Below, piece by piece: positions 1-4,966 of a DNA stretch of 5,859 bases (position 1 is its first letter; every line of letters begins with the position of its first letter). The notes beneath the pieces are model-generated. The model worked only from the letters and a program-made list of their open reading frames with translations, searched no databases and had not been told where the DNA came from. The stretch is taken from assembly GCA_011043375.1 (NCBI GenBank), contig DQYP01000273.1, forward strand, positions 1-5,859, read 5' to 3'. The translations under genes were made by a program, and so were the position numbers. This DNA is from Thermotogaceae bacterium. GTDB taxonomy: Bacteria; Thermotogota; Thermotogae; B21-G9; HyVt-16.

Positions 1-19
1 AAAGATCCATAGGTTTCAT
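1..19 (-). CDS. 5' end of a divergent gene, partial
   Basis: Only the first six codons are visible, reading MKPMDL from an ATG at 19 and running left off the window. The support is the ribosome binding site: on the minus strand the ATG is preceded by GTGGTGATC and three A residues, a near-perfect match to the extended SD sequence GGAGGTGATC at the same spacing as the other genes here. A TATAAT box lies further upstream at 82-87. No function can be assigned from six residues. The gene is divergent from the lytic transglycosylase gene and shares its upstream region. Confidence 0.55.
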
Positions 20-81
20 TTTGATCACCACTTCCCAAATAAAACATAAAATCAGTTTACCAATTTACAAAATGCGAAGAA

Positions 82-110
82 ATTATACATTTTATTCTTT
101 GCAATTTTAA
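82..110 (-). promoter_or_regulatory. candidate sigma-70 promoter for the divergent gene
   Basis: On the minus strand, TTAAAA (105-110) is followed after 17 nt by a perfect TATAAT (82-87). This would start transcription near 75 and give a leader of about 55 nt before the ATG at 19. The -10 box is perfect and the -35 box matches 4 of 6. The region is AT-rich, so chance matches are easy. Confidence 0.4.
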
Positions 111-127
111 TTCGAATAGCTTAAAAT
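99..127 (+). promoter_or_regulatory. candidate sigma-70 promoter for the transglycosylase gene
   Basis: TTGCAA (99-104) and TAAAAT (122-127) are separated by 17 nt and match the consensus 4/6 and 5/6. The start of transcription would be near 134. A second perfect TATAAT lies at 149-154, but its only -35-like sequence (TTGAGA, 133-138) is just 10 nt upstream. If that second box were used, the leader would be very short, with the SD at its 5' end. Which box is used cannot be settled from sequence. Confidence 0.35.
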
Positions 128-175
128 TTTTTTTGAGATCACTTCTATTATAATACTATTTTAAGGGGAATCCAT

Positions 176-1246
176 ATGAGATTTTTTATCCTTGTTTTAT
201 TCATGTTTTTCATCGAATTTGGGAATCCAATCTTTGCAACTTTTTACGAGCTGAATCTTTCAAATTCCGGTGCAATTGAAGCGATCCTTTCTCAAAAAAT
301 TTCTCCATCTGGAATGATTTTTCAAAGTAGTAGTACCTTTGAACTGGGATTCCACAGCGAAAATCTATGGTTTCAATACACTGATTTCTTCAGATTCACT
401 TTGCCGATCACAACAAAAATTTTCAATAAGACAGCTAAAAAATATGGGATAGATCCAGCACTCTTAAAAGCAATGATCAGAGTGGAGTCATCCTTCTTCA
501 TTCATGCTGTCTCAAAATCAAATGCGAGAGGATTAATGCAACTTAAATTCATTACTGCCAGAGAAAATGGAGCTTTGAATTCATTTTCTATAATTCAAAA
601 TGTTGAAGCGGGCTGCAATTACCTATCAAAACTGTATAAAAAGTTCAAATCGTGGGACAAAGCAATTGCAGCATATTATGTTGGACCAACGACTGTAAAA
701 AACAGAGGCATAACTGAAAATGCTCGAACTTATGTAAAAAAGGTGAAGAAATATTGGAATTATTATAAAAGAACGAACAAAAATGAAAATCTTAGAGATC
801 TGATTTGGTGGAGCACAGGAATGGAATTGGATATCAAAGGATTGAAAAATCTCAATCTTAGCTTTGCGATTCCTGTGCTCGGATTGTGTGAATTCGGGAC
901 CTCGGTAATCATCTCAGATAAACCCACGGTCATTCTCAATCCATCTTTTCATTTGACGGATCAAATTTCAATTGGATTGAGTTACGATTTCAAGGGTTCA
1001 CCAATATATTCTATAAAGTTTCAGCCAAGTGCCAATGATTATCATATGTTCATTTCATCCAATTTCTTTGATACACTTTCTTTTGGACTTCTGATTGAAA
1101 AAAAATTCTATTCTATTCTTTTTGGTGCCGGGGAAAATGGTTTATCAGCGGGATTCGTTTTGAACTTCGATTCCATAGGGTTTTGTGGAGGATTCAAAAA
1201 CGGTTTCAACACTGCAATTATTTTCAAACCAAGGAATCCATGGTGA
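176..1246 (+). CDS. secreted lytic transglycosylase (SLT domain) with beta-rich C-terminal domain
   Basis: Predicted to cleave the MurNAc-GlcNAc bond of peptidoglycan outside the cytoplasmic membrane. The 356-residue product starts with a hydrophobic signal sequence (about residues 1-21, likely cut after NPIFA). After a spacer of about 60 residues comes an SLT/Slt70-type goose-lysozyme-like domain (about 84-195). It contains IRVESSF with the catalytic Glu104, the GLMQL motif (119-123), NVEAGCNYL (142-150) and AAYYVGP (165-171). In the last motif the usual AYN is AYY, so the family Asn is replaced by Tyr. Residues about 212-356 are not SLT; they show short alternating strands rich in Phe, Ser, Gly and Ile, like a small beta-sandwich or barrel-like envelope domain, which I do not recognise. 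The ATG is preceded by AAGGGGAA (163-170) at normal spacing. The stop is 18 nt before the start of the metallophosphoesterase gene, so the two are probably co-transcribed. The enzyme class is fairly secure; the role of the tail is open. Confidence 0.87.
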   Translation: MRFFILVLFMFFIEFGNPIFATFYELNLSNSGAIEAILSQKISPSGMIFQSSSTFELGFHSENLWFQYTDFFRFTLPITTKIFNKTAKKYGIDPALLKAMIRVESSFFIHAVSKSNARGLMQLKFITARENGALNSFSIIQNVEAGCNYLSKLYKKFKSWDKAIAAYYVGPTTVKNRGITENARTYVKKVKKYWNYYKRTNKNENLRDLIWWSTGMELDIKGLKNLNLSFAIPVLGLCEFGTSVIISDKPTVILNPSFHLTDQISIGLSYDFKGSPIYSIKFQPSANDYHMFISSNFFDTLSFGLLIEKKFYSILFGAGENGLSAGFVLNFDSIGFCGGFKNGFNTAIIFKPRNPW

Positions 1247-1251
1247 AGGTT

Positions 1252-1259
1252 GGAGGTGA
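1252..1259 (+). promoter_or_regulatory. SD that sets the TTG start of the metallophosphoesterase
   Basis: GGAGGTGA is a full-strength SD lying 5 nt before TTG at 1265. The longest reading frame begins at TTG 1250, which would place this SD inside the coding sequence. The same GGAGGTGA-N5-start arrangement occurs before the CheY-like gene at 4521, so TTG 1265 is preferred. Confidence 0.8.
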
Positions 1260-1264
1260 ATATC

Positions 1265-2149
1265 TTGAAAAAGATTTTGCCACTTTTCCTGATAACAACG
1301 ATCTTGTTGATATCGTTGTCTTTTTGTTATGCAAATGATTCTGAGCTTTCCACGTTTGTTGTTGTCAATGACAGGCCAATGAAGTTTATCAACGGTCACT
1401 CGATTCCCGTTGATTGGGGTGATTTGCCTTTTTCAACCCCAGTTTCAACCTTTTCCGTCATCATCTATGGTGATTCCCGTTGGGGAGATAAAGTACATGA
1501 AAAGCTGGTAACACAGATGCTCAAATTCAAACCAAGCGTGGTTGTTCATCTCGGAGATATGGTTAACAATGGTTGCAATGAAAAAGATTGGGAAAAATTT
1601 TATTCCATAACTGCTCCGCTGAGACGAAAATGTTTTTTTCAAATCGTAAAAGGTAACCATGAAAAGCCAGACGAATGCTATGAAAAACACTTCAAATTAC
1701 ACAACTATTATGCGACTTTCGCTGGAATAAGATTCGTGTTCTTGGATCTGGATCTTGGCATAGACAGAGCGAAGAGTTTTCTCAAAAGAGTGTCGACGGA
1801 TAAAACAATAGTTTTCATGCATTATCCCGTTTTTACAGCTGGTCCACATATGATTGATTCAATAGTTAAAAAGGCGAGAAAACTCCACGATCTCTTCAGA
1901 AAACTTGGGATAAAACTGATTTTTTCATCGCACGATCACAACTATCAGAAATTTAGAAAGGATGGTGTGCTTTATATCGTAACCGGTGGAGGTGGTGCCA
2001 GTTTGTACGATATCTTGAATCCTTTCGAACCACTCGAGTACCATAAAATACATCACTTTGTTCACCTTTTCTACAATGGAACTTGGATGGAGGGACGAGT
2101 TATCGATGAAAATTCCGATGTCATCGATACATTCAGTGTGTATTTTTAA
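1265..2149 (+). CDS. secreted calcineurin-like metallophosphoesterase
   Basis: Predicted phosphoesterase with a two-metal centre, exported from the cytoplasm; the substrate is unknown. Starting from TTG 1265 the product has 294 residues. It begins with a classic signal peptide (KK followed by a hydrophobic core, about residues 2-23, likely cut after CYA). The Cys at 21 is preceded by Phe, so it is a poor lipobox. Family metal-binding blocks appear in order: GDSR (69-72), GDM (97-99), GNHE (130-133), MHYP with His186, and SHDHNY (222-227). The first block has Arg72 where many members have the His of GDxH; this resembles the purple-acid-phosphatase-like and related branches, which also lack that His. 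A GGGG stretch (241-244) follows the last motif, as in many family members. The gene follows the transglycosylase gene by 18 nt, so the pair probably acts on the cell envelope or on periplasmic phosphate esters. The family is secure; the exact reaction is not. Confidence 0.88.
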   Translation: MKKILPLFLITTILLISLSFCYANDSELSTFVVVNDRPMKFINGHSIPVDWGDLPFSTPVSTFSVIIYGDSRWGDKVHEKLVTQMLKFKPSVVVHLGDMVNNGCNEKDWEKFYSITAPLRRKCFFQIVKGNHEKPDECYEKHFKLHNYYATFAGIRFVFLDLDLGIDRAKSFLKRVSTDKTIVFMHYPVFTAGPHMIDSIVKKARKLHDLFRKLGIKLIFSSHDHNYQKFRKDGVLYIVTGGGGASLYDILNPFEPLEYHKIHHFVHLFYNGTWMEGRVIDENSDVIDTFSVYF

Positions 2150-2175
2150 CAAAGCGTGTTAAAATTAAGTATACT
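2146..2175 (+). promoter_or_regulatory. candidate promoter for the HD-GYP gene
   Basis: TTAACA (2146-2151) and TATACT (2170-2175) each match the consensus at 5 of 6 positions and are 18 nt apart. The -35 box overlaps the stop codon of the metallophosphoesterase. Transcription would start near 2182, giving a leader of about 50 nt. No terminator is visible between the two genes, so read-through from upstream remains possible. Confidence 0.4.
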
Positions 2176-2216
2176 GCTTTCACTAAAAATCCATCGTATT
2201 ACAATTTTCAGCACAA

Positions 2217-2225
2217 GAGGAGGAT
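2217..2225 (+). promoter_or_regulatory. SD that sets the GTG start of the HD-GYP gene
   Basis: GAGGAGGAT is the only strong SD near the start of this frame and lies 5 nt before GTG 2231 (7 nt from its GGAGG core). The longer frame from 2156 would add 25 residues that do not resemble a receiver fold and has no SD of its own. Confidence 0.8.
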
Positions 2226-2230
2226 CCAAA

Positions 2231-3217
2231 GTGATTAAGGGCAAAGTAATCATATTCTCCAATGAAAAATTGGTAGGCCTGTATTTCCGAAACCTCATCG
2301 AAGATCTTGGATATGAAATTTTGAGCATAGCTTTCAATCTGAAAGATTTTATAGAAGCCTTGAAACTATCAACTCCGGACTTTGTGTTGATAAATATTTC
2401 CAACGATTTCAAGGAAAGGGAAAAGTTAGAAGCCTTATTGAGAAAATTCGATTTACCGATCGTTTTTATCAATTCGGATCCGCATTTCATCAACACGTTG
2501 GCCACGAATAATGTCCTCAGTTACGTTTCAAAAGGGCCAAGCAAAGAAGAATTGAACAATACCATTATGGCTGCTATTAAAACTGGTGAGATCTACAAAA
2601 ACCTGAAAAGAAGTTATGAACAATTACAAGAGAGATTGTTGGAAATCATAAATGTCATTGCTTTAATTGTTGAAAAACGAGATCTGTACACCGCAGGGCA
2701 TCAACAAAGAGTTGCCAACCTCTCCAAAGCGATCTCAAAAAAGCTTGGAATGAGTGAGGAAGAGAGCAGGAACATATATACAGCTGGCCTTCTGCACGAT
2801 GTGGGAAAAATCGTTATTCCCGCTGAAATACTTGCTAAACCAGCTCGTCTTTCGAAGGTGGAAATGGAACTCATGAAGACGCATTCAGTCGTCGGGTATG
2901 AGATCTTAAAAAACATAAGTTTCGAATATCCGATTGCTGAAATCGTTTTGCAACATCATGAAAGATTGGACGGTTCAGGATATCCATATGGTCTTAAGGG
3001 AAAGGAGATACTCTTTGAATCACAAATAATAGCGGTCGCCGATGTGGTGGAAGCCATATCGAATCATAGACCGTACAGGCCAGCCTTGGGAATAGATTAC
3101 GCACTGAAAGAAATACGCTCGAAAAGAGGTGTGCTTTTTATCCCAGAAGTTGTCGATGCCTGCATCGAACTGTTTGAGAAAAAGCAATTCTCCTTCGATT
3201 CCACCCAAATTCATTGA
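2231..3217 (+). CDS. HD-GYP cyclic-di-GMP phosphodiesterase with degenerate receiver domain
   Basis: Predicted cytoplasmic enzyme that hydrolyses cyclic-di-GMP. The 328-residue product has a receiver-like domain (about 4-118), a helical, probably coiled-coil linker (about 119-148) and a complete HD-GYP domain (about 149-320). HD-GYP signatures seen are EKRDLYTAGH (His157), LLHDVGK (His189, Asp190, Lys193), His218, HHERLDGSGYP (His242, His243 and GYP 250-252) and VADVVEA (Asp271), so the metal-binding set looks intact. The receiver is degenerate: the acidic pair is replaced by Ser-Asn (10-11) and the phosphoacceptor Asp by Asn55, while the C-terminal Lys101 of the fold remains. It is therefore unlikely to be controlled by normal phosphorylation and may act as a docking or dimerisation domain. 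The GTG start is set by the SD at 2217-2225. The 3' end overlaps the convergent CheX-like gene by 7 bp. Catalytic assignment is strong by motif; physiological output is unknown. Confidence 0.92.
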   Translation: MIKGKVIIFSNEKLVGLYFRNLIEDLGYEILSIAFNLKDFIEALKLSTPDFVLINISNDFKEREKLEALLRKFDLPIVFINSDPHFINTLATNNVLSYVSKGPSKEELNNTIMAAIKTGEIYKNLKRSYEQLQERLLEIINVIALIVEKRDLYTAGHQQRVANLSKAISKKLGMSEEESRNIYTAGLLHDVGKIVIPAEILAKPARLSKVEMELMKTHSVVGYEILKNISFEYPIAEIVLQHHERLDGSGYPYGLKGKEILFESQIIAVADVVEAISNHRPYRPALGIDYALKEIRSKRGVLFIPEVVDACIELFEKKQFSFDSTQIH

Positions 3218-3642
3218 AAACTCATTCCAATGACTATCGTTCCACTATCGATCGAACAGCTAACATAGTTTGTATCAATATTCGCAATTATGGCCTTTAT
3301 GTTTTTACCGACTAACATGGTTGGTGGAGTTATATCAACAGCTAACAATTTGGATCTCGATAAAAAGTTACCGGACATCATGTTCGCTATTTCAGAGAGT
3401 GCACTGAGCTTCACGGAAAATTCTACATCCATTCCGGGCATGAGGGTTTTTACGATCTTATCGAAAGCTCCCTCATCGAACTCAACCGTGATGGTTCCCT
3501 TTTTATTCCCAGTCAATCCCACTATCGCGATTATTTGGCTTTCAACGATATGCTGGGAGCCTTGATATTCAACGGGACTAAAAGGCTCTATTCCAAACAT
3601 TCTTAAACTTTCCTTCAATGCCTCATACAAATGCTGGGTCAT
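3211..3642 (-). CDS. CheX-like protein phosphatase, second of a tandem pair
   Basis: Predicted phosphatase of a phosphorylated CheY-type receiver. The 143-residue length fits CheX, which is about 150 residues in Thermotoga. The family pattern is clear: IIAIVGLTG followed by GTITVEF (37-55), the catalytic helix signature SEIANMMSG with Glu84 and Asn87 (the ExxN pair that positions the attacking water in CheX), and VDITPPTMLVG (102-112), which closely resembles the VDITPPTVVSG segment I recall from T. maritima CheX. Its ATG overlaps the stop codon of the preceding CheX-like gene (ATGA), and its GGAGGAGG SD (3647-3654) lies inside that gene, which points to translational coupling. It is the last gene of the minus-strand run and ends 7 bp inside the convergent HD-GYP gene. 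The family is secure; its target receiver is inferred from context. Confidence 0.88.
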   Translation of the reverse strand: MTQHLYEALKESLRMFGIEPFSPVEYQGSQHIVESQIIAIVGLTGNKKGTITVEFDEGAFDKIVKTLMPGMDVEFSVKLSALSEIANMMSGNFLSRSKLLAVDITPPTMLVGKNIKAIIANIDTNYVSCSIDSGTIVIGMSFQ

Positions 3643-4127
3643 TCTGCCTCCTCCTTGAACGCTGTATTCAATCTTATAACACCATGTGGAGTTTTAAAAA
3701 CGATGTTGTAAATATTGACCTTGAAATTCACGAAATTCATTTCATCACCAGAAAATACACTTGGTGGTGCAAGCCTTATGCCACTTTTGAACTCGTTGTT
3801 CACAACAGTGACTGCATTACCGGTAACCATATTTCCAAATTCTCCCATACTAAACAATACATCATCACAGATATCTTCCACAGATTCACCGGTAATACTG
3901 TTGTAAATGCTTAATGCAACATCTTTGTCTATTCCCAAGAGTACACGTCCCGAGAGCTTGCCGGTGAACGGTACAATAACCGCTATTCCAGCAATACTGA
4001 TGGAGTTCTCTTCAAGTTTTTCAAGTCCCCCTGGTTGTAAATCTTCATCTGTGAATTGTTTATAAACATCAACAAAAGTTTGAACAAACGTGGTCATCAC
4101 TTTTTTAAACATTCTCTGATCATTCAA
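3639..4127 (-). CDS. CheX-like protein phosphatase, first of a tandem pair
   Basis: A 162-residue product from TTG 4127, probably a phosphatase for a CheY-type receiver. It has the same plan as the following gene but is clearly diverged: IAGIAVIVPFTG and GRVLLGI in the N-terminal half, the signature GEFGNMVTGNAV with Glu96 and Asn99 on the active-site helix, then IRLAPPSVFSG (117-127) matching the PPTxxxG segment of CheX. The ExxN pair is intact, so activity is expected. An SD-like GGGAGGGA at 4133-4140 sits 5 nt upstream (7 nt from its GGAGG core). The longer frame from TTG 4142 would begin upstream of that SD. An ATG at residue 6 is a weaker alternative without a good SD. The gene follows the CheY-like gene by 31 nt and overlaps the next CheX-like gene by 4 nt. 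It could form a homodimer, as known for CheX, or a heterodimer with its neighbour. Confidence 0.85.
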   Translation of the reverse strand: MNDQRMFKKVMTTFVQTFVDVYKQFTDEDLQPGGLEKLEENSISIAGIAVIVPFTGKLSGRVLLGIDKDVALSIYNSITGESVEDICDDVLFSMGEFGNMVTGNAVTVVNNEFKSGIRLAPPSVFSGDEMNFVNFKVNIYNIVFKTPHGVIRLNTAFKEEAE

Positions 4128-4132
4128 AAATA

Positions 4133-4140
4133 TCCCTCCC
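4133..4140 (-). promoter_or_regulatory. SD that sets the TTG start of the first CheX-like gene
   Basis: On the minus strand GGGAGGGA precedes TTG 4127, with 7 nt between its GGAGG core and the start. The longest frame begins at TTG 4142, immediately before this site, and has no SD of its own. Confidence 0.7.
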
Positions 4141-4158
4141 AATTTGAGATTAGTTTTT

Positions 4159-4521
4159 TCAATCTTTCAAAATATTATCGATTGTCTCCACCAAGATATC
4201 TGGTTTGAAAGGCTTAGAGATGAAACGTTTAACTCCAAATTTTTTCGCTTCATTGATTAGATCATCATCTCCCATGGCACTCATCATTATGATCTTCACA
4301 TCAATACCGTTTTCTGATAGGCTCTTCAAAGTCTGGATTCCATCCATAACTGGCATAGTGATATCCAAGGTTATGATATCTGGATTCAGTTCTCTAATCA
4401 TTCTGAGTCCTTCTTCGCCATTTCTCGCATGTCCAACAACTTCATGGCTGGTATTGGCAAGCGCCCTATTGACCATCTTAAAAATAAAGGGGGAGTCGTC
4501 GATCACAAGTATTCTTGCCAT
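4159..4521 (-). CDS. CheY-like single-domain response regulator
   Basis: A 120-residue stand-alone receiver, the length of classic CheY, with no output domain. All receiver residues are present: acidic pair Asp8-Asp9, phosphoacceptor Asp53 in ITLDITMPVMDG, Ser81 in MMSAMG at the switch Thr/Ser position, and Lys103 in ISKPF. Phe100 stands where E. coli CheY has Tyr106, an aromatic of the signalling switch. It should take phosphate from a kinase, plausibly the one encoded at the head of this run, and act by binding a partner. It sits directly before two CheX-like genes, making it the leading candidate for their substrate. The ATG at 4521 is 5 nt after a perfect GGAGGTGA (4527-4534). A start seven codons upstream would place the SD inside the gene and is rejected. 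The gene begins 25 nt after the preceding regulator's stop. Confidence 0.93.
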   Translation of the reverse strand: MARILVIDDSPFIFKMVNRALANTSHEVVGHARNGEEGLRMIRELNPDIITLDITMPVMDGIQTLKSLSENGIDVKIIMMSAMGDDDLINEAKKFGVKRFISKPFKPDILVETIDNILKD

Positions 4522-4546
4522 AGTTTTCACCTCCACATTCAAAAAG

Positions 4547-4966
4547 TCAAAGAGAGGTTTTAAAGGCCTTCTTCCAATTCTTTATTTTTCTTATAACACA
4601 GTTCAACGAATCGATGATCTGATCTCTATCGAATGGTTTCATCAGATAATCATCTGCTCCTTTTTCAATGGCCTCTAAAACCCTATCGAGAGTTGAATTC
4701 CCCGTGATCATGATAACTTGGGTCAACTTATTTTTGTTTTTTATTATTTCGAGCAATTTAAACGTATTGATCTTTCCTGGCATGACTATATCCAACAAAA
4801 TGATGTGAAATATCCTTTTTTCCACTAATTCTAATGCCTCGTCTGTGTTTCCAACATCAAAAATGTTTATTTCGGTGTTCTCCAAAGAAAGATACCTCTC
4901 TAAAGTATTCCTTAATGCTCTTCTAATAGCTGCATCATCATCGATTATCAGTAGGTCTATTTTCAT
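4547..4966 (-). CDS. single-domain response regulator, divergent CheY/Spo0F-like
   Basis: A 139-residue receiver with only a short basic tail (RKIKNWKKAF, about 126-135) and no recognisable output domain. The acidic cluster Asp9-Asp10-Asp11, phosphoacceptor Asp59 (ILLDIVMPG), switch Thr88 (MITGN) and Lys110 (ADDYLMKPF) are all present. The loop after the phosphoacceptor reads MPGKINTF instead of the usual MPxxDG, a small departure. It overlaps the 3' end of the histidine kinase gene by 29 bp and is its closest partner, so it is probably the first phosphate acceptor and may be an Spo0F-like relay protein. The start at 4966 is chosen because AAAGGAGCTGAT upstream matches the SD over its whole length, and an ATG at 4972 would fall inside it; the two starts differ by only two residues. 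Confidence 0.88.
   Translation of the reverse strand: MKIDLLIIDDDAAIRRALRNTLERYLSLENTEINIFDVGNTDEALELVEKRIFHIILLDIVMPGKINTFKLLEIIKNKNKLTQVIMITGNSTLDRVLEAIEKGADDYLMKPFDRDQIIDSLNCVIRKIKNWKKAFKTSL

Noticed and set aside
2156..2230. An N-terminal extension of the HD-GYP protein from an upstream in-frame start codon at 2156
   Set aside because: There is no SD at that start, a promoter-like -10 box (2170-2175) lies within the extension, and a strong SD precedes GTG 2231, which starts exactly at the first strand of the receiver fold.
3153..3168. Perfect 7-bp inverted repeat (TCGATGC, 2-nt loop, GCATCGA) near the end of the HD-GYP gene, considered as a terminator
   Set aside because: It is inside the coding region, has a 2-nt loop, moderate GC content and no following T-tract on either strand, so it is best explained by codon content.
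4205..4678. A 157-codon open frame on the plus strand across the two regulator genes
   Set aside because: It lies antisense to two well-supported receiver genes, has no SD, and its translation shows no recognisable domain. It is a shadow of the coding frame on the other strand.
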